DNA from: Acidobacteriaceae bacterium
GTDB taxonomy: Bacteria; Acidobacteriota; Terriglobia; Bryobacterales; Bryobacteraceae
DNA: 64,000 bases
Assembly: GCA_019240405.1 (NCBI GenBank)
Contig: JAFAYL010000063.1
Span: forward strand, 1-64,000
Reading direction: 5' to 3'
The notes beneath the pieces were generated by a model that did no database searches, was not told where the DNA came from, and worked only from the letters and a program-made list of their open reading frames with translations. The position numbers and the translations under genes were made by a program. This document shows positions 9,111 through 16,366 of this stretch, one piece after another (position 1 is the first letter of the stretch; each line of letters begins with the position of its first letter).

Positions 9111-10133
9111 CTGGCCGGCTTCCTAAGTGCTTCAAGCTTCGAAGGGCGGCGTGTGCTCATTGTGGGCGATGTAATGCTCGACGAACACATCCTAGGAGAT
9201 GTTCGCCGCCTATCGCCTGAAGCTCCCGTCCCGATCGTCGAAATTCAGAGCCGCAGATATCATCCGGGCGGAGCCGCAAATGTCGCAGCTAACATCAACT
9301 GTCTTCATGGAAGCGCTTTGCTAGTCGGAATTGTCGGAGCCGATGCGGCGGGCAGTCGTCTGACGGAAGAACTCGCTTCGCGCGGTGTTTCCACGCACGA
9401 TCTTATCCCCGCCATGGATCGCCGAACCACGACAAAGAGCCGCGTTATGGCCGGCGGACAGCATATTGTCCGGTTCGACGAAGAGTGCCAGATCGATTTG
9501 TCTGCCGAGCAAGAGGAGCTTCTAGCGACACGAGCAGCGCGATCCGTAGAGGCGGCCGATGCGTGCATAATTTCCGATTACGCGAAAGGCGTTGCCACTC
9601 CTCGGGTTTGTCATGCGGTAATTTCGGCGGCATGCGCCAAGGGAATCCCTGTCGTCGTCGATCCGAAAGGCGCGGATTACTCGAAATACATGGACGCAAC
9701 GGTAATCACTCCCAATCTGAAAGAGGCGAGAGCCGCAGCGGGAACTTACGACAATCGATTTCATAATCGCGACGATTCGGGCATCCTCATCGAAGACATC
9801 GCCGCGACAATTATGAAGCAGTGCCCGACGAGTCTCTTGATCACTCGCGGTGCCCAAGGCATGACTCTGTTCGAGCGCGGAGCTCCCCCGGTCACGATCC
9901 GAGCGCGCACGCGCCAGGTTTATGACGTCACGGGCGCTGGAGACACTGTTGTGGCTACTCTCGCACTCGGTTTGGCAGCTGGGCTTCCGATGGCGCAGGC
10001 TGCCCGGCTCGGGAATCTAGCGGCCGGCATTGTAGTTGGTGAGCTCGGTGCGTCTACTGTATCGATCGAAGCTCTACAGCACGCAATTGCCGAAGATAGC
10101 TGGTCCGCGCGAGAGGCGGCGACCACGTTTTAG
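9111..10133 (+). CDS. hldA: D-glycero-beta-D-manno-heptose-7-phosphate kinase (HldE N-domain / RfaE1 type)
   Basis: PfkB-family sugar kinase: VLIVGDVMLDEHILGDV near the start, GGAANVAANI (substrate loop), and YDVTGAGDTVVATLAL with the catalytic Asp near the C-terminus. It phosphorylates heptose-7-phosphate to the 1,7-bisphosphate, the substrate of the phosphatase domain encoded divergently at 7563. The first conventional start codon is GTG at 9153, but that begins right on the first beta strand. Family members have ~10-15 residues before it (F-x-G-x-R-V-L-V-V-G-D). The frame stays open upstream to a CTG at 9111, with AGGGAAGAGG at 9096-9104 at good spacing, so I place the start there (340 aa). 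Confidence 0.85.
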   Translation: MAGFLSASSFEGRRVLIVGDVMLDEHILGDVRRLSPEAPVPIVEIQSRRYHPGGAANVAANINCLHGSALLVGIVGADAAGSRLTEELASRGVSTHDLIPAMDRRTTTKSRVMAGGQHIVRFDEECQIDLSAEQEELLATRAARSVEAADACIISDYAKGVATPRVCHAVISAACAKGIPVVVDPKGADYSKYMDATVITPNLKEARAAAGTYDNRFHNRDDSGILIEDIAATIMKQCPTSLLITRGAQGMTLFERGAPPVTIRARTRQVYDVTGAGDTVVATLALGLAAGLPMAQAARLGNLAAGIVVGELGASTVSIEALQHAIAEDSWSAREAATTF

Positions 10134-10148
10134 CGCGCGGTCTACAAA

Positions 10149-11312
10149 TTATTTACCGTAGAACCGCGCAATCGCCTCCACAACCTGCATCTGGTGTTCA
10201 ATGGAAAGCCCCGGATAGATCGGCAGCGAGAGCACCTCACGAGGGGCGCGCTCGGCTTCCGGATAATCCCCGGGTTTCTTTCCAAGATAGGAGAATGCGG
10301 GTTCTAGGTGCAGCGGGAAAGGGTAGTAGATCTCGGTCGGGATTCCAGAATCTCTGAGGTAGGCACGCAAACGATCCCGATCACTGGTCCGAATCGTGAA
10401 CTGATTGTAGACATGATGTGCGTAATCGGGCGCCTTTGGCAGGCGGACGTGCGAATCGAGGCTGTATTTCGAAAACAGCCGAGAGTATTGATCTGCATTT
10501 CGCCGCCGCGCCCGGGTCCAATCGTCCAGATGTGGTAATTTCACGCGCAGAATCGCGGCTTGCAAAGCATCGAGCCGGCTATTGATTCCAATCACATCGT
10601 AGGAGTAGCGGGTCCTGCTGCCATGGACATGCAGGATTCGGAGCCGCTCGGTAAGTTGCTCGTCATTCGTCACAACCAGCCCGCCGTCTCCCGCGCATCC
10701 CAAATTCTTGGTGGGATAGAAGCTAAAGCAGCCTATCTGCCCAATAGTTCCGATTTGCCTGCCCCGATATTTAGCTCCAATCGCTTGGGCTGCATCTTCA
10801 ATGACGGGGATGGAGTTGGCTTCCGCGATGGCGATGATTGGGGCGAGATCAGCGGGGCACCCAAACAAATGCACCGGTATGATGGCTCGAGTTCGGCGGG
10901 TGATTGCACTTTCAACTTGGGTCGGATCCAGATTAAATGCGCCCGGCTCGATATCAGCAAAGACCGGAGTCGCACCGAGGCGCGTAATCGCCGTGCCTGT
11001 TGCAACAAACGTGAAAGGCGTCGTGATGACCTCGTCTCCTGGAGCAACGTCGAGCGCCATTAAGGCGAGCAGCACTGCATCCGAGCCAGAGGCGCAAGCG
11101 ATTGCAGCACGGCTTGAATTCCAAGCCGCAATCTCGGCTTCAAATGCTTCCACCTCGTGCCCTAAAATGAATCGCTGCGACCGGAGAACGCGAAGAACGC
11201 TCGATTCAAGCTCGTCCTGAATCGACTCAAATTGATGGCTCAGATCAAGAAAGGGAAAGGCGAAGGTCGCTTTTTCGCGCGATCCGGCTTCTTCGCACGT
11301 ATCAGCCGTCAT
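10149..11312 (-). CDS. DegT/DnrJ/EryC1 family PLP-dependent sugar aminotransferase
   Basis: A 387-residue aminotransferase that would convert a nucleotide keto-sugar to an amino sugar. The PLP lysine is in SFYPTKNLGCAGDGG (about residue 196). Other family marks are ASGSDAVLLALMAL, GDEVITTPFTF and VIEDAAQAIGAKY. It ends 15 bp from the convergent hldA stop. It is one of two DegT proteins in the locus (the other at 28302) and differs from that one in sequence, so two different amino sugars may be made. The exact substrate cannot be assigned from sequence alone. Confidence 0.9.
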   Translation of the reverse strand: MTADTCEEAGSREKATFAFPFLDLSHQFESIQDELESSVLRVLRSQRFILGHEVEAFEAEIAAWNSSRAAIACASGSDAVLLALMALDVAPGDEVITTPFTFVATGTAITRLGATPVFADIEPGAFNLDPTQVESAITRRTRAIIPVHLFGCPADLAPIIAIAEANSIPVIEDAAQAIGAKYRGRQIGTIGQIGCFSFYPTKNLGCAGDGGLVVTNDEQLTERLRILHVHGSRTRYSYDVIGINSRLDALQAAILRVKLPHLDDWTRARRRNADQYSRLFSKYSLDSHVRLPKAPDYAHHVYNQFTIRTSDRDRLRAYLRDSGIPTEIYYPFPLHLEPAFSYLGKKPGDYPEAERAPREVLSLPIYPGLSIEHQMQVVEAIARFYGK

Positions 11313-11348
11313 TACGCACGATCCTCGGCGGCTTGTAAATGTGCAGCT

Positions 11349-12308
11349 TCACTGAATCATCGTGATACTCGGGTCCGGCTGTCTGAAAAAAGGAACGGAG
11401 ATATAAAGGCGGTCAGTCGGTTTTCTCCAACTGCGGACCCAGGCCACCAATTGATCTTCAGGAACCGATTTGCCCGGAATCAAGACGATAGCCATCCCAC
11501 TGTCAAGAAGCTCTCTGTAACGTTTTTGGGCCCGAAGCGTGGCTTCTCGGCTTTGCCGGATACTCGGATGCCAAGGCATCTCTAAGCTGATTCCGTTCTG
11601 GCCCACGGCCTGTATGAACTGCTGTGTTTCTCGATCGGACATCTCTCCCACATGCAGAGGTATATTGAACATCACACGCGAGCCCGTCGATTCCGCCATC
11701 TCGCGAAGTTCCTGCATATGCTGGCACGATACCCCCCAAGGCGACGCTTTCGCTACTTTCGGGTGAGCGGGAATGTTATCGATGTAGCGTATCGGAGCCG
11801 GCGTCTTTTCCCAAAGTTGTTTAATGTTGGCCTGCAACGCGTGGCGCGAATCTGCATCGGCGATGTTGACAATTTTGCGAGTAGGCCAACCAGGCCAGGA
11901 ACCAACATAACTGGTGTTCGCCGGCATCTGCTCGATGGAAACAGTAGATTGAGGATAGTGACTCTGCTCAGATTCGGGCAAAACCGTTGTCCCGGAGACA
12001 TAGGTGCCGACTGCGATGCCCCGCGATTCGAGTTCCTTGCGTATTCTCTTGTAATCCTTTGCGGCCTTCTCCTCACCCCCGGGAGGGACATCGAGAATCG
12101 CGAGATCGGTCACGACCTTGTCTTGCGTGAAGTATTGCGGGTGAATCTTTACGTAATTCCCTATTTCTTGGCGAACATTGATCAGCATCCTCCAATACCG
12201 ACTTGCGTCAGGCCATTCAAACGTGGTGTCGTTGGGGACCCCAAGAGCAAACATGGCGAGCGATAGAAAAGCCAAAAAGCGGCGGGGAGTCTTCATGGGG
12301 AATCTCAA
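11349..12308 (-). CDS. secreted putative TIM-barrel glycoside-hydrolase-like protein
   Basis: A 319-residue protein with an N-terminal signal peptide (core FLAFLSLAMFALG). The start may be the TTG at 12308 or the ATG at 12296, which fits a signal peptide better. Segments such as VVTDLAILDVPPG, GIAVGTYVSGT, PIRYIDNIPAHP, SRVMFNIPLHV and MAIVLIPGKS alternate strand and loop as in an (alpha/beta)8 barrel. This resembles GH114- or GHL-type putative hydrolases, which act on exopolysaccharides. Acidic residues near IRYIDN could be catalytic, but I cannot fix the family. Its place beside the export operon suggests processing of the secreted polymer. Confidence 0.55.
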   Translation of the reverse strand: MRFPMKTPRRFLAFLSLAMFALGVPNDTTFEWPDASRYWRMLINVRQEIGNYVKIHPQYFTQDKVVTDLAILDVPPGGEEKAAKDYKRIRKELESRGIAVGTYVSGTTVLPESEQSHYPQSTVSIEQMPANTSYVGSWPGWPTRKIVNIADADSRHALQANIKQLWEKTPAPIRYIDNIPAHPKVAKASPWGVSCQHMQELREMAESTGSRVMFNIPLHVGEMSDRETQQFIQAVGQNGISLEMPWHPSIRQSREATLRAQKRYRELLDSGMAIVLIPGKSVPEDQLVAWVRSWRKPTDRLYISVPFFRQPDPSITMIQ

Positions 12309-12734
12309 ACGCCCCCACTATAGCATCGGCTTGGCGATCGTGGCCGCTCAGGTGTTCTCAAGCTGCTCCATTCAATTACCGGGTTAAGGTTTTTGGAATT
12401 CTCAGGGATTTTGACGGGAATTTTTGATTATATTCATTCAGCTGAAATGATTCACGCGCAGAGAAAGAAATGAAATGCTATTCACATTTCCTGGCAGTAC
12501 TACCATTACCGAGCTGAGGTCCGGCTCTGCGTATATCCCAAACTGGCTTATCTTGACGGACGATCAATGACTTGCCACACTTTGTATACGGGCTTGCGAT
12601 GTAGGGGGCGGTCATGTGGCCTACTGAGCGGTAGCTCTATTCGGTCGAGAAAATAGAACTTTTTTACGGGAGAAATAATCGGCGTCGAGCGGGCGTAATG
12701 ATATTTCGCTAATTAGCAGCGCTTCGAATCAGTT
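12309..12734. promoter_or_regulatory. 426-bp divergent intergenic region ahead of the RHH-wza-wzc operon
   Basis: No convincing ORF. The left part (12390-12480) is AT-rich with TGATTATATTCATTC, a possible leftward or rightward promoter. The centre is the repeated element at 12496-12642. The remaining ~90 bp up to the RHH2 start codon are AT-rich and have no Shine-Dalgarno sequence. The 12-mer TGCTATTCACAT at 12476-12487 matches the bases just ahead of the RHH1 start. Confidence 0.5.
12496..12642 (+). promoter_or_regulatory. repeated multi-block control element, copy 1
   Basis: Blocks in order, with their counterparts in copy 2 (19156-19301): AGTACTACCATTA at 12496; GTATATCCCAAACT at 12531; TTGACG at 12553; GCCACACTTTGTATACGGG at 12574; a hairpin GTAGG/CCTAC at 12601-12624; GCGGTAGCTCTATTC at 12628. 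Match to copy 2 is 12/13, 13/14, 18/19 and 15/15 for the four main blocks, with spacing equal to within a few bases. The two GTATAY motifs are 53 bp apart. A possible promoter is TTGACG, 17 bp, CACACT (weak -10), which would put the second GTATAC near the transcript start. Confidence 0.6.
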
Positions 12735-13010
12735 ATGGCCGTCCGGCGACAAAAGGTCCATGTGGTGAGTGTGCGGTTTACACAGGCCGAGTACGATGCT
12801 ATAACGAAAGCGTGCGAAGCGGAAGAGGCACGAAGCCTCTCTGAATTCGCCCGGACGGCAATGAAAGAAAGACTCGCCGCCCGTGAACCGGAGGGGAGCC
12901 AGCTCGAGGACGATGAGAACGCGTTAACCCAGCGTCTCGAGAGGGTTTATCAGGAATTGAGATCCACCACCGAATCTGTCGCTGCGATGCTCGGCCTCAC
13001 CAAGCAGTAA
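12735..13010 (+). CDS. ribbon-helix-helix DNA-binding protein with C-terminal coiled coil (RHH2)
   Basis: A 91-residue protein laid out like the one at 8786: strand KVHVVSVRFT, helix QAEYDAITKACEAEEA, helix SLSEFARTAMKERLA, then a charged linker and a coiled coil (ALTQRLERVYQELRSTTESV). Shared positions with RHH1 include V-x-F/V-R-F/L-T, E-Y, K-A-C and S-x-S-D/E-F/Y-A-R. It is the first gene of an operon with the Wza- and Wzc-like genes, and lies just downstream of the repeated element. It is probably the regulator of that operon, binding GTATAC-type sites; this is inference. As with RHH1, no Shine-Dalgarno sequence is visible. Confidence 0.75.
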   Translation: MAVRRQKVHVVSVRFTQAEYDAITKACEAEEARSLSEFARTAMKERLAAREPEGSQLEDDENALTQRLERVYQELRSTTESVAAMLGLTKQ

Positions 13011-13053
13011 CGTTGCGGGATATTAATTGACGAGGATACAGGAATTGAAATTT

Positions 13054-14073
13054 ATGAGCGCGCTATCGTGTGTGAGATTTGCTGCGGGAATCTCGTGTTT
13101 GGCGGTGATTCTAGCGGCACAAGCTCCGAAAACAGCTTCTTCGCAACCGGCTACGCCGAATGCCGGGGCCACCGTTTCCAAGGCAGAAGATTCGAACGCG
13201 AATTATGTTTTGGGGCCCGATGATCAACTTGTGATTCGGGCAGTGGGCGTCGACGAATTCGATGAAAAGGGGAGCACGGCTCCTCCACGCATCGACATGC
13301 GTGGCTACATCGATATTCCGATTATGGGCAAGGTCAAGGCAGCCGGTTTGACGGTGCAGCAACTCGAAGAAGAGATCACTGAGAAACTACGGAAGTACGT
13401 TCGCGATCCGCAGGTTACGGTGACCGTTGCGGAGTTTAAGAGCCAGCCTGTTTCAATCGTCGGATCGGTGCTTCAGCCCGGTGTTTATCACTTAACGGGC
13501 CAGAACACGCTGGTTCAGGTGTTGTCTCAATCGCAAGGCCTGGCAGAGGATGCAGGCAACAAAATCAATATTACACGTGAACAGGCGCAGGGACCGATTC
13601 CGTTGCCCGGCGCAACAGAGGATCCGAGCGGCAAGTTTTACACCGCGACCGTAAATACTAAGCTGCTTCTCGACGCCAAAGACCCCGGCGCGAATATCAA
13701 GATTATGCCGAACGACGTAATATCGGTGCCTAAAGCGGAGATGGTCTACGTGGTCGGGGCCGTGAACAAATCGGGAGGGTTCGTGCTCAGTGAGCGCGAA
13801 AGCATCTCGGTTTTACAAGCCGTTTCGATGGCCGAGGGTCTTGAAAGGACGTCGGCCGCTAGCCGCGCGAAAATCATTCGCCGCAGCGATAGTAACCAGC
13901 GGGTTGAGATCCCGACTGACCTGAAAAAGATCCTTGCGGGCCAAGCCCCGGATCAGCAACTCTATGCAAACGACATTTTATTCGTCCCCACCAGCGGCCC
14001 GAAGACGGCGAGTTTGAGGGCGCTTGAGGCGGCCATTCAAGTGGGTACCGGCGTCGCCATTTACCGGCGATAA
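13054..14073 (+). CDS. polysaccharide export outer-membrane protein, Wza/SLBB family
   Basis: A 339-residue exported protein with a signal peptide (core AAGISCLAVILAAQA). A Poly_export domain follows (NYVLGPDDQLVIRAVGVDEF ... VDIRGYIDIPIMG-like segment), then SLBB domains (PVSIVGSVLQPGVYHLTGQNTL; VYVVGAVNKSGGFVLSERESISVLQAV). It would form the outer-membrane/periplasmic export channel for the polymer. No lipobox Cys is seen at the signal cleavage site, unlike E. coli Wza. A longer TTG start exists at 13027, but the ATG at 13054 sits directly before the signal peptide. It lies between RHH2 and the Wzc-like gene. Confidence 0.88.
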   Translation: MSALSCVRFAAGISCLAVILAAQAPKTASSQPATPNAGATVSKAEDSNANYVLGPDDQLVIRAVGVDEFDEKGSTAPPRIDMRGYIDIPIMGKVKAAGLTVQQLEEEITEKLRKYVRDPQVTVTVAEFKSQPVSIVGSVLQPGVYHLTGQNTLVQVLSQSQGLAEDAGNKINITREQAQGPIPLPGATEDPSGKFYTATVNTKLLLDAKDPGANIKIMPNDVISVPKAEMVYVVGAVNKSGGFVLSERESISVLQAVSMAEGLERTSAASRAKIIRRSDSNQRVEIPTDLKKILAGQAPDQQLYANDILFVPTSGPKTASLRALEAAIQVGTGVAIYRR

Positions 14074-14123
14074 GGCGGATAACACAGTTAAGACGAACAC
14101 GATTCACGACGGAAACGAGAACG

Positions 14124-16343
14124 ATGGAAACTTTACTACCTTCTTCAATCCCTAATAGAACTTCCCCCGAACGAGTGCCGCCGCATCCAGTGCAGCCATC
14201 ACATGGGTATCGGGGCGATCTCCCGGCGAACATCGATAAACCGATGACCTGGTTTGTCATCCGGCGCTGGAAACGCACCATCATTACGGCGGGAATATTG
14301 GGAATTTTGGCCGGTGTCCTAGCGAGCGTGCTGATTAGCGCCCGGTATCAAGTCACCGCGCGGCTCGAGATTCAGGATCTCAATGCTGACTTCCTCAATA
14401 TGAAGCAGGTCATGCCGGTCAACGACGATACGCTCACCGCGACAACGGCGATGAGCGACGTGCAGACCCAGATCCAACTCCTGCAAAGCGATACGCTTCT
14501 CGACCGTGTGGTTTCCGAAGTGCTGGCCTCAGAGGTCAAAGCGGGAAAGGACAAGGAGAAAACGCTAAAAGAACTCAAGGGTCTGCGCAAAAAATTGAAG
14601 GTCCGGGGCATCGAGCAGACACGCGTAATCGAGATGAGCGTGCGATCGGCGCATCCGGAGTTCGCCTCAGTATTCTTGAACCGCATCGCTGCCGATGCAA
14701 TTGATCGAAACGTGGCGGCACGGCTCGACATGAGCCAGTCCATCGGGCAGTGGCTAAGCCATTTAGTGCAGGGCGCCGAACAGAGACTGCGCGCCTCTGA
14801 AACTGCCCTTCAAGACTATGCGCGCTCCCACAATCTGCTGTTCACTTCGGACAACAAGAACATAGCGGACGAGAGTTTGCGCCAAATCCAGGATGAATTC
14901 TCCAAGTCCACCGCGGAGCGGATTGAGAAACAGTCTCGATATGAAGCATCGAAATCGAGCCCTGCAAGCGCGATTCCAGGGGTGTTAGATGACAGCTCCC
15001 TCAAGCAATACGAGGATCAACTAACCGATCTCAAGCGGCAGCGCGCCGATTTGGCTGCGGTTTATACGCCCGACTACGCGAAAGTAAAACGATTGGACGC
15101 GCAAATCGCTTCCGTTGAAGCCGCCCTGAACCGCGAACAACAGGATGTTGTGCAACGAATCCAAAACGATTACGAAAAAGCCAGACGCCAGCAAGCGCTC
15201 GCTTCAGCAGCCTACAACGTCCAAAAACAAAACATGTCCGACTTGGCTCAACGCACTATTCAATACGACGTTTTGCAGCACGAAGTCGACAGTAACCGGC
15301 AGGTATACGACTCGATGCTGCAGCAGGTGCGGCAGGCCACCATCGCTTCGGCGATGCATCCGAGCAACATTCGCGTGGTCGATTCGGCCTTTTGGAAACC
15401 AGACGAGCCGGTTTGGCCTCAACCTATTTTGGCTTGCGCATTCGGCTTGTCTCTCTTTTCCTTCGGCGCGATTCTGTTTGCGTTTTCACGCGAACGGTCG
15501 GATTCAACACTAAAAGAGCCTGGAGACGGATCCTTCTTCCTCAACATGCCTGAACTAGGCGTTATTTTGCATATGCCTCAAAACGGGAATTTAGTGCATG
15601 CCGGCGACGGAGACAACTCGAAGGGCAAAGCTCTCGCGCCGAGGCGTTTTAAAATCGGCAAGTCACCCAGCCCCAAAGAGCAGGCATTTCTGGTTGCAGA
15701 ATCATTTCGCTCCATAGCGACCTCGATTCTGTTTTCAGGAGGCGATGGGACGACCCCCCACGTGATCGTAGTCGCAAGCGCCGAGCCGGAAGACGGAAAA
15801 ACGACGGTAGTCGCAAACGTCGGAGCGGCGCTCGCAAGAAGCGGCCGGCGCGTGTTGCTTGTCGAAGGTGATCTGCGGCGCAACCGATTGGATCGAGTCT
15901 TCAAATTGCCGAATGATGTCGGACTCAGCACGCTTCTCCGGGATGAATCGTTAGCGGAACGGAACATCAAAGCCGCTATTCGAGAGACAAGCGAACCTGG
16001 CCTTTTCGTTTTGACGAGCGGTCCTTGCCGTTCAGATACGCCCGAGCTATTGCACTCGCAGGCGTTGCGGGATTTGATTGAGCGGTTGCGGCGAACCTAC
16101 GACGTAATCTTGATCGATACGCCTCCACTACTCGAAATTCCAGACGCGCGCCTGGTAAGCCGGATCGCGGATGGCGTCCTCTTTATCGCCCGGGCGAGGC
16201 GCACGACAGTTGAGTCCGCCGCCTCGGCGACGCAGCGACTGGCGTTCGACAAAGCTCCGGTGCTCGGGCTTGTGTTGAACGACTGGAACCCAAAACAAAG
16301 CCGCTACTATAGCCGCTACGGTCAATACGTGAGCAGCAACTAG
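14124..16343 (+). CDS. Wzc-type polysaccharide co-polymerase with bacterial tyrosine kinase domain
   Basis: A 739-residue inner-membrane protein. It has a Wzz/GumC N-terminal domain with a first TM helix at about 55-75, a long periplasmic coiled-coil region (~200-400), a second TM helix at about 430-450, then a cytoplasmic BY-kinase. The kinase shows Walker A (AEPEDGKTTV, ~553-562), Walker A' (VLLVEGDLRR, ~578) and Walker B (VILIDTPP, ~661). The C-terminus carries a short tyrosine cluster, SRYYSRYGQY, the usual autophosphorylation tail. It controls chain length and export with the Wza-like protein. The convergent neighbour encodes a low-molecular-weight tyrosine phosphatase domain, a likely antagonist. 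Confidence 0.93.
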   Translation: METLLPSSIPNRTSPERVPPHPVQPSHGYRGDLPANIDKPMTWFVIRRWKRTIITAGILGILAGVLASVLISARYQVTARLEIQDLNADFLNMKQVMPVNDDTLTATTAMSDVQTQIQLLQSDTLLDRVVSEVLASEVKAGKDKEKTLKELKGLRKKLKVRGIEQTRVIEMSVRSAHPEFASVFLNRIAADAIDRNVAARLDMSQSIGQWLSHLVQGAEQRLRASETALQDYARSHNLLFTSDNKNIADESLRQIQDEFSKSTAERIEKQSRYEASKSSPASAIPGVLDDSSLKQYEDQLTDLKRQRADLAAVYTPDYAKVKRLDAQIASVEAALNREQQDVVQRIQNDYEKARRQQALASAAYNVQKQNMSDLAQRTIQYDVLQHEVDSNRQVYDSMLQQVRQATIASAMHPSNIRVVDSAFWKPDEPVWPQPILACAFGLSLFSFGAILFAFSRERSDSTLKEPGDGSFFLNMPELGVILHMPQNGNLVHAGDGDNSKGKALAPRRFKIGKSPSPKEQAFLVAESFRSIATSILFSGGDGTTPHVIVVASAEPEDGKTTVVANVGAALARSGRRVLLVEGDLRRNRLDRVFKLPNDVGLSTLLRDESLAERNIKAAIRETSEPGLFVLTSGPCRSDTPELLHSQALRDLIERLRRTYDVILIDTPPLLEIPDARLVSRIADGVLFIARARRTTVESAASATQRLAFDKAPVLGLVLNDWNPKQSRYYSRYGQYVSSN

Positions 16344-16366
16344 GATAGGAATTTTATGCGGCTTGG

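Noticed and set aside
12572-12600. sigma-54 promoter in the repeated element
   Set aside because: GCCACAC...TTGC resembles a -24/-12 site on first look, but the GG and GC dinucleotides are not at the required spacing in both copies.
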